Shown here one piece after another: positions 1 through 9,206 of a DNA stretch of 16,756 nucleotides (positions are counted from its first letter, which is position 1; the number at the start of each line of letters is the position of its first letter). Origin of the DNA: Bacteroides sp. (GTDB taxonomy: Bacteria; Bacteroidota; Bacteroidia; Bacteroidales; Bacteroidaceae). The DNA lies in the NCBI GenBank assembly GCA_019414725.1, contig DXLM01000068.1:1-16756 (forward strand), in the 5' to 3' direction. The notes beneath the pieces were generated by a model that searched no databases, was not told the origin of the DNA, and saw only the letters and a program-made list of their open reading frames with translations. The position numbers were made by a program, and so were the translations under genes.

Positions 1-279
1 ATACCAAACACTTACTTTATTTATCCAAATTTTGCCGTTTTTTTGCGAGTTCTTCGTATATTTGTAATAGACAGAGAGTCTCCGCAGGCGGTTATAAAAG
101 GCTTGGCCGAACTTATCGGTACTATGCCTATGGTTCCACGGTGGGCTTTAGGATATCAGCAGTGCCGATTCTCTTATACACCAGCCAGTCGTGTAATTGA
201 GGTTGCAGATACTTTCCGTATTAAGCGTATTCCTTGTGATGTGATATGGATGGATATTGATTATATGGATGGATATTGA
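1..279 (+). pseudogene. GH31 alpha-glucosidase-type hydrolase, 5' side of a frameshifted gene (cut by window start)
   Basis: The reading frame is open from position 1, so the true start lies outside the window. From about position 61 the product reads as the start of a GH31 (beta/alpha)8 barrel: a VIDRESP stretch, then PRWALGYQQCRFSY, then the IWMDIDYMDGY motif whose aspartates line the -1 subsite in this family. Translation stops at TGA 277-279, directly after DIDYMDGY, because of a 19-bp tandem duplication. The same gene resumes in another frame at about 260. The conserved sequence on both sides of the break shows one ancestral gene. Residues encoded by 1-60 are less family-like, and I cannot tell whether another lesion lies there or upstream. 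GH31 enzymes cleave alpha-glycosidic bonds at non-reducing ends; in Bacteroidales they usually act in the periplasm or on the surface within polysaccharide utilization loci. This fragment alone lacks both catalytic aspartates and should be inactive. Confidence 0.8.
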
Positions 280-291
280 TTATATGGATGG
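244..291 (+). repeat. 19-bp perfect tandem duplication causing a frameshift
   Basis: The unit ATGGATGGATATTGATTAT occurs at 246-264 and again at 265-283, and its first eight bases recur at 284-291. Period-19 identity therefore covers 244-291. Nineteen is not a multiple of three, so the extra copy shifts the frame and brings in the TGA at 277-279. Removing one copy restores continuous GH31 sequence (IWMDIDYMDGYRIFTF). This is the expected product of slipped-strand replication over the naturally repetitive ATGGAT codons of the DIDYMDGY motif. Confidence 0.95.
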
Positions 292-1699
292 TTATCGTAT
301 TTTTACATTTAATCCTCAGACATTTCCAGATCCAGCGGCTTTGAATAGAGATCTTCATATACGTGGATTTCATTCAGCATGGATGATAGACCCGGGGGCT
401 AAAGTTGATTCTACTTATTTTGTCTATAAGTCGGGAACAGCAAATGATGTATGGGTTAAAACAGCACAAGGAAAGGAATTCCATGGAGATGCTTGGCCAG
501 GTGCATGCGCTTTTCCTGATTTTACTCAGCCTAAAACAGTGCGTTGGTGGGCTGATTTATATAAGGACTTTTTGGATAAGGGAGTTGATGGAGTTTGGAA
601 TGATGTGAATGAACCTCAGATAAGTAATACTCCTACAGGAACTATGCCTGAAGATAACAAACATTTAGGAGGTGACAAGATTCCGGCTGGACCTCATTTG
701 AAATATCATAATGTGTACGGTTATCTTATGGTTAAGGCATCTCGGGAGGGGATTATGAAAGCGCGTCCGCAAAATCGTCCTTTTATTTTAACGCGTTCAA
801 ATTTTTTGGGTGGACAACGATTTGCTGCTACTTGGACGGGAGATAATGCTTCCTGGGAAAGTCATATGACTATGTCTGTTCCCATGATTCTTACTTTAGG
901 ATTATCTGGTCAGCCATTTAGTGGGGCAGATGTTGGTGGTTTCTTGTTTAATCCTGATGCAGACTTGTTTGGTCGTTGGATGGCTTTAGGAGCTTTTTAT
1001 CCTTTTTCTCGAGGGCATGCTTGTGCTGGTACTATTAATAAAGAGCCTTGGGCATTCGGACAAAAAGTAGAGGATGTATCACGTATGGCGTTAGAACGTC
1101 GTTATGTTTTGTTGCCTTATTATTATACGTTGCTTCATGAGGCCTCAGAAACTGGAATGCCTATTATGCGTCCTGTTTTTTTTGCAGATCCTAAGGATAC
1201 TTTACTTCGTGCAGAAGAACAGGCATTTCTTATTGGAGAAAATTTACTGGTTGTCCCAGAATGGGCTCAGAATCCAGCTTTACCTAAAGGTATTTGGAGA
1301 AACCTGTCTTTGATTCCAGGTGATGATAAGGATTCATATCAGGCTAAATTAAAAATTCGTGGTGGCGCTATTATTCCGACAGGAAAAATTATACAGAATA
1401 CGAATGAAAAATCGCTTGATCCATTGACTTTATTAGTTTGCTTGGATGAAAAAGGTGAAGCCCATGGTACTCTTTATTGGGATGAAGGGGATAATTGGTC
1501 GTTTAAAGATGGCAATTATAGCTTTCAGCATTTTACCGCTATTCGTACTGCTGATAATAAAGTGCAAGTTAAAATAACCCAAAAGAAAGGTAAGTATATC
1601 ACAGAAAACAATGATATGGCTATTGTGAAGATTATTACAGATAAAGGCATATATCAAGCTAGTGGTAATTTAGTTGAAGGAATAGAAGTACAATTGTAA
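257..1699 (+). pseudogene. GH31 alpha-glucosidase-type hydrolase, catalytic 3' portion after the frameshift
   Basis: This is the continuation of the preceding fragment in frame 2 and carries most of the catalytic barrel. Visible GH31 marks are the nucleophile motif VWNDVNE (Asp codon 602-604, about residue 116 of this fragment), the acid/base motif TWTGDN (Asp codon 842-844, about residue 196), the substrate-contacting FSGADVGGF stretch, and FSRGH. The C-terminal part has beta-sandwich character with a GTLYWDEGD segment typical of the DUF5110 domain. It is 480 codons, against roughly 700-900 residues for intact family members. The possible restarts (TTG 257, ATG 269, ATG 284) would give a protein without the N-terminal sandwich and first barrel strand, so activity is unlikely unless the repeat contracts. 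The coding sequence is otherwise undamaged, pointing to a recent event. The esterase gene follows 20 bp downstream and probably shares a transcript. Confidence 0.8.
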
Positions 1700-1719
1700 T
1701 AACAAATAAAACAATTCTT

Positions 1720-2565
1720 ATGAAAACTAGATTTTATTGCATACTTGTATTATTAGCATGTTCCATTACTCTTTATGCACAAGGTTATCAATGGGAAAAA
1801 GCTATTTCTTACCGTGAAGGGAAGCAAAATGCATATATGAAGCAAAAATGTTTGCTTGATGTATATTATCCGACTGATAAGAAGGATTTTCCCACCGTTG
1901 TTTGGTTTCATGGTGGAGGATTGACCGGCGGAGACCGTGAAATTCCACGTGAATTGCGTGAGCAAGGAATTGCTGTTGTGGGTGTGAGTTATCGCTTATG
2001 TGCCGGGAATAAAGATCCTAAGGCAATTAATGCTGATGTAACAACTGATGATGCGGTAGATGATGCAGCTGCAGCCACTGCATGGGTAGTAAAGAATATA
2101 GCCCGTTATGGAGGAAATCCTTCGAAAATATATTTAGCAGGACATTCTGCGGGAGGTTATTTAGTCAGTATGATTGGACTGGATAAAAGTCGGTTGGCTA
2201 AATATGGAGTAGATGCTGATAGCTTTGCTGCTCTTATTCCTTTTAGCGGACAAGCTATTACTCATTTCCAGAATAGACGTGATAGGGGAATTTCTGATTA
2301 TCAGCCTTTAATTGATGAGCATGCTCCGTTATACTATGTACGTAAAGATTGTCCCCCTATCTTGCTGATATGTGGTGACCGTGAACGGGAGATGCTGGGA
2401 CGTTATGAAGAAAATGCTTATATGTGGCGTATGCTTAAGATTATAGGTCATCCAGCTGCATATCTTTATGAACTACAGGGGTTTGACCATGGAACGATGT
2501 CACACCCTGCTCATTCTATATTATTAGAGTATATTCGTAACAGAGAAAAGGAAGTAGATAAATAG
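1720..2565 (+). CDS. secreted alpha/beta-hydrolase (carbohydrate esterase / lipase-like)
   Basis: The 281-residue protein has an N-terminal signal peptide (about residues 1-20, hydrophobic core then LYAQ). The alpha/beta-hydrolase fold shows an oxyanion-hole HGGG at about 64-67, the nucleophile elbow GHSAGG with Ser143, a likely catalytic Asp220 in CGDRE and His257 in GFDHGTM, so the triad is complete. This is the hormone-sensitive-lipase/BD-FAE-like group, whose Bacteroidales members often remove acetyl or feruloyl groups from plant polysaccharides. The exact ester is not readable from sequence. It begins 20 bp after the GH31 stop, fitting an operon in which an esterase clears acyl decorations before the glycosidase acts. 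A periplasmic location is inferred from the signal peptide. It is intact, unlike its GH31 neighbour. Transcription from an upstream promoter may be reduced by early termination of GH31 translation. Confidence 0.82.
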   Translation: MKTRFYCILVLLACSITLYAQGYQWEKAISYREGKQNAYMKQKCLLDVYYPTDKKDFPTVVWFHGGGLTGGDREIPRELREQGIAVVGVSYRLCAGNKDPKAINADVTTDDAVDDAAAATAWVVKNIARYGGNPSKIYLAGHSAGGYLVSMIGLDKSRLAKYGVDADSFAALIPFSGQAITHFQNRRDRGISDYQPLIDEHAPLYYVRKDCPPILLICGDREREMLGRYEENAYMWRMLKIIGHPAAYLYELQGFDHGTMSHPAHSILLEYIRNREKEVDK

Positions 2566-2570
2566 ATTGG

Positions 2571-2611
2571 TAGGTATGGAGTGTCTCAATAGTTACATTA
2601 CTCCATACCTA
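2571..2611 (+). terminator. possible weak terminator after the esterase gene
   Basis: A 12-bp perfect inverted repeat (TAGGTATGGAGT at 2571-2582 with ACTCCATACCTA at 2600-2611) begins 5 bp after the esterase stop. The loop is 17 nt and no uninterrupted T-tract follows, so intrinsic termination would be weak. It could instead stabilise the 3' end. Confidence 0.4.
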
Positions 2612-2777
2612 TTGTATTATGTATTCTATAGAAGAATAAGGGAAAGATCAAAATAGTTTGATTCACTAATCTTTTTCACATGATAAATTGCAGATAAATG
2701 ATTACTGAAAGATAAAAAACTGAAGTGGATGATCTGAATTAATTTTATTTGATATGAATGCAAATATTATATATCTC

Positions 2778-2810
2778 TTTCAATGCAATTTGTTATTTTC
2801 TATACCTTTG
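2778..2810 (+). promoter_or_regulatory. candidate promoter of the HTCS gene
   Basis: TACCTTTG at 2803-2810 matches the Bacteroides -7 consensus TAnnTTTG. At the expected distance upstream is only an imperfect -33 element (TTTC, 2778-2781, 21 nt spacing). Transcription would begin at about 2815-2818. Upstream, 2612-2777 is AT-rich and without a gene. Confidence 0.55.
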
Positions 2811-2838
2811 TACCTGAATATTGATTAAAAAATATACT

Positions 2839-5800
2839 ATGATAAATGCTGTTATGAAATTTATAGGAGGATTGTTTTTTTTTCTGGTATGTGTAATAAA
2901 TTCATTATCAGCTTATAATTTAAGGCAGGTTACTAATTCAGATGGTCTTACCAGTAGTGCTGTACTTTCTTTACTGCAAGATAGTAATGGCTTTTTATGG
3001 ATGGGGACTTGTGATGGAGTGAATATATATGATGGCACAAAAGCATATAGTTGGAATGGTTGGGGGCAATTGAACTTATCTGGGTACATCATAGAAGAAA
3101 TATTAGAAACTCATGATGGAGTAATTTGGGTACAGACAAACTATGGTTTGAGTAAAGTTGATAAAGAAAAACGCCTTGTTGTTGATTATCCCCAGTTTAA
3201 GGGTAGTTATATGATGGTCAAGAATGAACTAGGGAATCTGTTCTTCTTCTCAAGTAGTAATTTGTTATACGCTTTTAATGAAAAAAAACAAGAGTTTTAT
3301 AGACTTCCTATAGGAACTTTGGATAGGGAAGATATTGTTAATCTTTATGTGAATGAACATTATCTAATTATTTTCCTAAAAAACGAGATTATATATTATC
3401 AAATGAAACATTCTCCGGAAGGAGAATATACCCTCTCTACACTAAACACTAGTGAAAAAACAGAGGTACGTTATGGCTTTGGAGATAAAAATCAGGTTTA
3501 TTGGTTAGATAAAGATTATAATTTATTTGGATATAGTTTGGATAAGCCTGTAAAAAAGCTTATTTGTAACTGGAAAGAGGCATTGGATGGAAGAGGAACC
3601 ATTGTAGATATACTTCGTGATGGAACATCTTTTTTTGTTGCGTTTCAAACAAATGGTTTATTGAAGATTTCTTTGCAGGCAAATGATAAGTATACGGTAG
3701 ATGATTTAGGCATAAAGTCTGGAGTATTTCGGATCTTAAAAGATCGTTTTCAAGATATTGTGTGGATTGCGACAGACGGTCAAGGCGTATATATTTATTC
3801 TGAGGGGAAGTATTCAATTTCATCGGTAACCTATCAAGATCTAAATCAAAGTATAGGTAAGCCGGTTCGGTCTATTTTTTGGGATAATGAAGGTACATTA
3901 TGGTTAGGTACTAAAGGGGAGGGAATTCTTAAAATTTATGATTTTTCTCCTCTGAAGCATAATATGAACTATAGGACAGAACTGATAAATTCTCAAGAAG
4001 GTGGATTAATAAATAATTCTGTATATGCATTTGCAAAAAGTTGCAGACCTATGTTTTGGATAGGACATGATGCTGGTCTCAGTTATTATTCATACCGAGA
4101 TAGAAAAATCAGGAGCGTTTATTCGCCAGAAAAAATCAATTACGTGCATGCCATATATGAAGAGAATGATTCGATTCTTTGGATAGCTACCGTTGGGACA
4201 GGAGTTATTCGTGCACGTATTGAAGACAGATCTGGCGTTCCATATATTCATTCTTTAAAATGCTATACCATTGATAGTGGAAATTTTTCTTCAAATTATT
4301 TCTTTACTCTATTTGCTGATAGTAGTCATGATAATATTTGGTTTGGTAATCGAGGATATGGACTCTTTCATATAGAAGGCGATAGTTTAGCTGCCATGCC
4401 TTTAAAAAATGAATATTCAAGTAGAGTTGTGAATGATATCTTTTCGATAATTCGTGACGAAGATATTTTCTGGCTTGGTACAGGAGCAGGACTGATTAAA
4501 AAGTTACATGATGAAGAAATGTATTTTAATCAGCAGGATGGATTTATTAATAGTACAATTCATTCAATGCTTCTAGACGAAAATAAAAGATTATGGATTG
4601 CAACCAATGGAGGACTTATCAGCTTTAATGTGCTGAATAATAAATTTCAGAATTATGGAAAAGGTAGTGGGCTGGAAATACTAGAATTTAGTGACGGAGC
4701 TTCATTCTGTCAAGACAATACCTTATTTTTTGGAGGTATTAATGGTTTTATTACTATAACTAATAACGAAATGTATGTTTCTGATAAGGCAGCTGTAAAA
4801 CCTCCATTACGCTTTACAAACATTGATATTTTAGGTGAACAGGGCATGTGTGTTGATGTACAGAGTTGGGGAGATAAACCTTCTCTGTCATTAGAGTCTG
4901 ATCAGAACAATTTTGCGATATCTTTTCTTGCGTTAGATTATGTAAATCTAACTAACTATAGTTATCAGTATCGTTTGAATGAGAAAACGGAATGGATAGA
5001 TAATGGAACGAATAACAGTATCTCTTTTACTCAGATGAATTATGGAGATTATCTTCTTGAAGTTCGTTATAAGAATCAGACAACAGGGGAGTTTAGTCCT
5101 GTTTATTCTGTGCATATAACTATTGCTTCCCCCTGGTATTTAAGTACGTTAGCTGTTGTTATTTATGTTCTATTGCTTTTGTTGGCTGTGTTGTTGTGTA
5201 TTCGCTGGTTTTTATTAAAGCAACAGCGTAAAAAGCTATTAGTGCTGGAAAAAATGGAGCAACAACATAAAGAAGATTTATATGAGGAAAAGCTACGTTT
5301 CTTTACTAATATAACTCATGAGTTTTCTACTCCGCTTACACTTATATATGGCCCTTGTGAGCGCTTGTTGAAATATGACCATTCGGAGTATGTACATAAA
5401 TATGTCTCATTGATAAAAGCAAATGCAGAGAGGTTAAATGCTTTGATTCAGGAGATTATTGATTTTAGAAGACTGGAAACGGGACACCAGGTTCAATGTA
5501 TCCAACAGATAGATATTTCAGCTTTATGTAATGATATTATTCATTCGTTTTCGGAGTTGGCAGAGCAAAACATGATTCAATTTGAAAATGTAGTGTCAGA
5601 AAATATTTTTTGGAATACCGACAGTAAAAGTTTGACGAAAATTTTGAATAATTTAATCTCGAATGCTTTTAAATATACCTCTGTAGGGGGACGTATTCGT
5701 GTAACGGTAGATGTAGTTGATAACCAAAGTTTGCGTATTAAGGTGTATAATACGGGAAAAGGTATTCGTCAGGAGGATATTCCTTTGATTTTTAACAGAT

Positions 5801-6876
5801 ATAAAGTGCTGGATGGTGTGGAAGCTTCTACTATAAAGGGAATGACTTCTCGAAATGGTTTAGGACTCGCTATTTGTCATAGCATGGTTGAGTTGCTAAA
5901 AGGAGAAATACAAATTCAGAGTGAATATGGCAGTTATGCTGAATTTATCGTTCTGCTTCCAATGTTGGAACTGACATCAGAAAAGGTAGATGTTAATGAT
6001 AATGCTATGCTCAACATTAATAACGTTTTGCCAATAATGAAATCTGATCAGCTAGAACAAATTTCTGAAAACTCTACAGATCTGGCTTCATCAAAACATA
6101 AGATTCTAATAGTTGATGATAATACAGAAATGTTAATGTTGTTACAAGAAGCATTTTCTGACAAATTTAGGGTTGTTGTTGCACATGATGCTGAGCAAGC
6201 ATTGAAGGAAGTAAAGAATGATATACCTATGTTGATTGTTACAGATGTTATGATGCCGGGTATAGACGGTTTTGAACTGACGAGAAGATTGAAGCAGAAT
6301 AAGCATACTATGTCTGTACCTGTAGTTATATTATCAGCAAAAAATTCTAGTCAGGAAAAGATTGCAGGGCTGGATGCTGGAGCGGATGCTTATATAGGAA
6401 AACCTTTTAATATAGACTATCTGAAGGCTGTGGTTGAACGTTTAATAGAGAATCGCAGTAAGATGAAAGATTTTTATAATACTTCTGCTTGTGCGTATGA
6501 TTTTTCTCATGGACATCTGGTTAAGGCTGAAGATAAGGAATTTCTATCGAAAATAACAGAATATATAGAGAAACATGTGGACTCAGAAAACCTTTCTTTG
6601 GAAGAGGTGGCTGAGTATATGCAAGTGAGTGTGCGAACTTTGTATCGTCGTTTTAAAGAAATGGATTTAGAATCTCCTAAAGATTACATAAAGGAATATC
6701 GAATAAATCTAGCTGCAAAACTATTACGGACAACTTCTCTGACTGTTCAAGAAATTATGTATAAAACGGGATTTGCTAATCGCTCTCATTTCTATAAGGA
6801 ATTCTCTAAACATTTTCAGGTAACTCCTAAAGATTATCGGAATAAGTATAATAAGAAGGAAACTGAAGCTATATAA
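2839..6876 (+). CDS. hybrid two-component system (HTCS) sensor-regulator
   Basis: The protein is about 1345 residues and combines all parts of a phosphorelay. After a signal peptide/anchor come roughly nine Reg_prop propeller repeats with W(I/L)(G/A)T-type cores, a Y_Y_Y domain, and one transmembrane segment (about residues 766-793). A HisKA domain with THEFSTPLT follows (phospho-His827, codon 5317-5319), then HATPase_c with the N-box LNNLISNAFKYT and GLGLAI. A receiver domain has acidic DD near 1093-1094, phospho-Asp1136 in TDVMMPG and Lys1188 in GKPF. The C-terminal AraC-type DNA-binding domain spans codons of about 6595-6846. HTCS proteins bind oligosaccharides in the periplasm and activate the neighbouring polysaccharide utilization genes; the ligand here is unknown. 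The ATP-lid box reads NTGKGI, with Asn instead of the classical Asp. I chose ATG 2839; TTG 2821 lies almost at the predicted transcript start, and ATG 2854 is also possible. Confidence 0.93.
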   Translation: MINAVMKFIGGLFFFLVCVINSLSAYNLRQVTNSDGLTSSAVLSLLQDSNGFLWMGTCDGVNIYDGTKAYSWNGWGQLNLSGYIIEEILETHDGVIWVQTNYGLSKVDKEKRLVVDYPQFKGSYMMVKNELGNLFFFSSSNLLYAFNEKKQEFYRLPIGTLDREDIVNLYVNEHYLIIFLKNEIIYYQMKHSPEGEYTLSTLNTSEKTEVRYGFGDKNQVYWLDKDYNLFGYSLDKPVKKLICNWKEALDGRGTIVDILRDGTSFFVAFQTNGLLKISLQANDKYTVDDLGIKSGVFRILKDRFQDIVWIATDGQGVYIYSEGKYSISSVTYQDLNQSIGKPVRSIFWDNEGTLWLGTKGEGILKIYDFSPLKHNMNYRTELINSQEGGLINNSVYAFAKSCRPMFWIGHDAGLSYYSYRDRKIRSVYSPEKINYVHAIYEENDSILWIATVGTGVIRARIEDRSGVPYIHSLKCYTIDSGNFSSNYFFTLFADSSHDNIWFGNRGYGLFHIEGDSLAAMPLKNEYSSRVVNDIFSIIRDEDIFWLGTGAGLIKKLHDEEMYFNQQDGFINSTIHSMLLDENKRLWIATNGGLISFNVLNNKFQNYGKGSGLEILEFSDGASFCQDNTLFFGGINGFITITNNEMYVSDKAAVKPPLRFTNIDILGEQGMCVDVQSWGDKPSLSLESDQNNFAISFLALDYVNLTNYSYQYRLNEKTEWIDNGTNNSISFTQMNYGDYLLEVRYKNQTTGEFSPVYSVHITIASPWYLSTLAVVIYVLLLLLAVLLCIRWFLLKQQRKKLLVLEKMEQQHKEDLYEEKLRFFTNITHEFSTPLTLIYGPCERLLKYDHSEYVHKYVSLIKANAERLNALIQEIIDFRRLETGHQVQCIQQIDISALCNDIIHSFSELAEQNMIQFENVVSENIFWNTDSKSLTKILNNLISNAFKYTSVGGRIRVTVDVVDNQSLRIKVYNTGKGIRQEDIPLIFNRYKVLDGVEASTIKGMTSRNGLGLAICHSMVELLKGEIQIQSEYGSYAEFIVLLPMLELTSEKVDVNDNAMLNINNVLPIMKSDQLEQISENSTDLASSKHKILIVDDNTEMLMLLQEAFSDKFRVVVAHDAEQALKEVKNDIPMLIVTDVMMPGIDGFELTRRLKQNKHTMSVPVVILSAKNSSQEKIAGLDAGADAYIGKPFNIDYLKAVVERLIENRSKMKDFYNTSACAYDFSHGHLVKAEDKEFLSKITEYIEKHVDSENLSLEEVAEYMQVSVRTLYRRFKEMDLESPKDYIKEYRINLAAKLLRTTSLTVQEIMYKTGFANRSHFYKEFSKHFQVTPKDYRNKYNKKETEAI

Positions 6877-6882
6877 TGTGTA

Positions 6883-6936
6883 TATAACAAAAACAGTCCG
6901 AGATTTCAAATGAAATCTCGGACTGTTTTTGTTATA
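6883..6936. terminator. bidirectional terminator between HTCS and pnp
   Basis: Arms of 26 nt (6883-6908 and 6911-6936) are perfect reverse complements around AA. The core is ACAGTCCGAGATTTCA, flanked by A-tract and T-tract, so each strand ends its hairpin in a U-run. It lies 6 bp after the HTCS stop and 11 bp after the pnp stop, serving both convergent genes. Confidence 0.93.
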
Positions 6937-6947
6937 AAGAATGTTTA

Positions 6948-9131
6948 TTATTTCTGTTCTTTATTTTGTTGAGGCTTACGTTCGCGTTTTGCGTGGTTAC
7001 CTTCTCCCATTCCTTCTGGTTTAGGTAATAAGACCTTATGTGACAGTTTGAATTTTCCAGTTTTAGAATCAATATCCAGTAACTTAACTTCAATATCATC
7101 ACCTTCTTTTAAGCCTGCTTCTTCGATAGTTTCCAGACGCTTCCAATCGATTTCTGAAATATGGAGTAATCCGTCTTTACCAGGAAGGAATTCTACAAAT
7201 GCACCGTAAGGCATGATTGAACGAACTTTTCCTTGATATACTTCACCGATTTCAGGAACAGCAACGATACCTTTTATCAGACGCATTGCATCATCAATCA
7301 TCTTTTTATTGTTTCCTGCAATTTCGATACGGCCAACACCATTAATTTCTTCAATTGTAATAGTTGCACCTGTCTCTTCCTGCATACCCTGGATAATCTT
7401 TCCACCCGGGCCGATTACAGCTCCAATGAATTCTTTAGGGATAATCATTGTTTCGATACGTGGAGCATTTGGTTTCAAGTCTTGTCTAGGCTCACCGATA
7501 CATTCTGTCAATTTGTTCAGGATGTATTCACGACCTTCTTTAGCTTGTAACAATGCTTTTTCAAGAATATCGTATGTCAGTCCGTCACACTTAATATCCA
7601 TTTGAGTTGCAGTAATACCATTTTTAGTACCTGTAACTTTGAAGTCCATATCTCCCAAGTGATCTTCATCACCTAAGATATCAGACAGAACGGCATATTT
7701 TTCTTCTCCGGCATTTTTGATCAATCCCATTGCAATACCTGATACCGGATTCTTAATAGGTACACCTGCGTCCATCAGTGCTAAAGTACCGGCACATACA
7801 GTTGCCATTGAAGAAGAACCGTTAGATTCCAGAATATCCGAAACAACACGTACGCAATATGGATAATCTGCTGGAATCTGACCTTTCAGAGCACGCCATG
7901 CCAAGTGACCGTGACCAATCTCACGACGTCCTACTCCACGTTGTGCTTTTGCTTCACCTGTAGAGAATGGAGGGAAATTATAATGCAATAAGAAACGTTC
8001 TTTATGCTGATCAAGTACATCATCCACAATCTTTTCATCAAGTTTGGTTCCCAATGTAACGGTACTCAAAGACTGTGTTTCTCCACGGGTAAAGATAGAA
8101 GAACCATGTGGATAAGGCAATGGGCCTACTTCGCACCAGATAGGACGAATTTCTGTTGTCTTACGACCGTCCAGACGTTTTCCTTCATCAAGGATGCAGC
8201 GACGCATAGCTTCTTTTTCTACGTCATGGTAGTAACGGTCTATCATTCCTGCTTTTTCTTCAAGCTCTTCTTCTGTAAACTGAGCTTTGAATTCTTCACA
8301 GATTGCATCAAATGCATCCTGACGTTCGTGTTTATTGCGGTTTCCTGATGCAGCTATTGCATAAGCTTTTTCATAACAAGCGTCATGAACGGCTTTGCGT
8401 AAGTCTTCGTCATTTTCTTCGTGGCAATATTCACGTTTAACAGTAGAACCAACTTCTTCCATCAGTTCCATCTGTGCCTTACAGTGTATCTTGATTGCTT
8501 CGTGAGCAGCTTTTAAAGCTTCTAACAAATCTTGTTCGCTCACTTCGTTCATTTCACCTTCTACCATCATGATGTTTTCATAAGTGGCAGCTACCATCAG
8601 ATCCATATCGGCTTTTTCAAGCTGTTCGAATGTAGGATTGATAACGAATTGACCGTCAATGCGTGCTACACGTACTTCTGAAATCGGACCGCCGAAAGGA
8701 ATGTCGGATACGGCCAATGCTGCAGAAGCAGCCAAACCTGCCAAAGCATCAGGCATATCTACACCGTCTGCTGAATACAAAATGATGTTTACGTAAACTT
8801 CTGCGTGGAAATTGTCGGGGAACAATGGACGCAAAGCGCGGTCTACCAAGCGGCAAGTCAGAATTTCATAATCAGAAGCTTTGCCTTCGCGTTTGGTAAA
8901 GCCACCCGGGAAACGTCCGAATGCTGAATATTTTTCTTTATACTCTACCTGGAGCGGCATAAAATCTGTACCGGGAACTGCATCTTTTGCTGCACAAACA
9001 GTAGCCAGCAACATGGTATTACCCATGCGTAGCATAACAGCACCATCTGCCTGTTTTGCCAGCTTTCCCGTTTCGAGTGTAATGGTTCTTCCATCACCTA
9101 GCTCGATCGTCTTAACAATAGGATTGATCAT
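6948..9131 (-). CDS. pnp: polynucleotide phosphorylase (polyribonucleotide nucleotidyltransferase)
   Basis: The enzyme degrades RNA 3' to 5' using phosphate, releasing nucleoside diphosphates, and can run in reverse. At 727 residues it has the normal family length. Order: first RNase PH domain (about 10-230), helical linker, second RNase PH domain (about 330-545) with DHLGDMD, whose Asp490 and Asp496 align with the catalytic-site Asp486/Asp492 of E. coli PNPase, then a KH domain with GPGG (574-577) and an S1 domain from about 629 (YGAFVEF). A short Lys/Arg/Gln-rich tail closes the protein. The start ATG (9129-9131) gives the canonical MINPIVKTIELGDGR opening. It is a single-gene unit here, divergent from the lipoprotein gene, with a TATCTTTG promoter element 39 bp upstream; the rpsO partner known from enterobacteria is not adjacent. 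It is cytoplasmic and may associate with RNA-decay factors. Confidence 0.98.
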   Translation of the reverse strand: MINPIVKTIELGDGRTITLETGKLAKQADGAVMLRMGNTMLLATVCAAKDAVPGTDFMPLQVEYKEKYSAFGRFPGGFTKREGKASDYEILTCRLVDRALRPLFPDNFHAEVYVNIILYSADGVDMPDALAGLAASAALAVSDIPFGGPISEVRVARIDGQFVINPTFEQLEKADMDLMVAATYENIMMVEGEMNEVSEQDLLEALKAAHEAIKIHCKAQMELMEEVGSTVKREYCHEENDEDLRKAVHDACYEKAYAIAASGNRNKHERQDAFDAICEEFKAQFTEEELEEKAGMIDRYYHDVEKEAMRRCILDEGKRLDGRKTTEIRPIWCEVGPLPYPHGSSIFTRGETQSLSTVTLGTKLDEKIVDDVLDQHKERFLLHYNFPPFSTGEAKAQRGVGRREIGHGHLAWRALKGQIPADYPYCVRVVSDILESNGSSSMATVCAGTLALMDAGVPIKNPVSGIAMGLIKNAGEEKYAVLSDILGDEDHLGDMDFKVTGTKNGITATQMDIKCDGLTYDILEKALLQAKEGREYILNKLTECIGEPRQDLKPNAPRIETMIIPKEFIGAVIGPGGKIIQGMQEETGATITIEEINGVGRIEIAGNNKKMIDDAMRLIKGIVAVPEIGEVYQGKVRSIMPYGAFVEFLPGKDGLLHISEIDWKRLETIEEAGLKEGDDIEVKLLDIDSKTGKFKLSHKVLLPKPEGMGEGNHAKRERKPQQNKEQK

Positions 9132-9170
9132 AAAAAATGTTTTAATATAAAAGTCTTCTTAAAGTTCGCG

Positions 9171-9206
9171 CAAAGATACAAATATTATTATACTAATCGG
9201 GTGTAA
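9171..9206 (-). promoter_or_regulatory. pnp promoter
   Basis: On the minus strand TATCTTTG (9171-9178) matches the -7 consensus TAnnTTTG, about 40 bp before the pnp ATG. The -33 region (TTTAC at 9202-9206) is only weakly TTTG-like. The remaining 9207-9330 is AT-rich, with no gene seen. Confidence 0.7.

Noticed and set aside
244..300. Programmed ribosomal frameshift joining the two GH31 frames
   Set aside because: The break is explained by an exact 19-bp duplication and there is no slippery heptamer or downstream pseudoknot evident; deletion of one copy restores the frame fully.
2821..2838. TTG 2821 as start of the HTCS
   Set aside because: It lies 11 bp after the -7 box, leaving almost no leader; ATG 2839 or 2854 also keeps the hydrophobic signal segment.
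7233..7605. Open frames antisense to pnp
   Set aside because: They have no recognisable domains or initiation context and mirror the codon structure of pnp.
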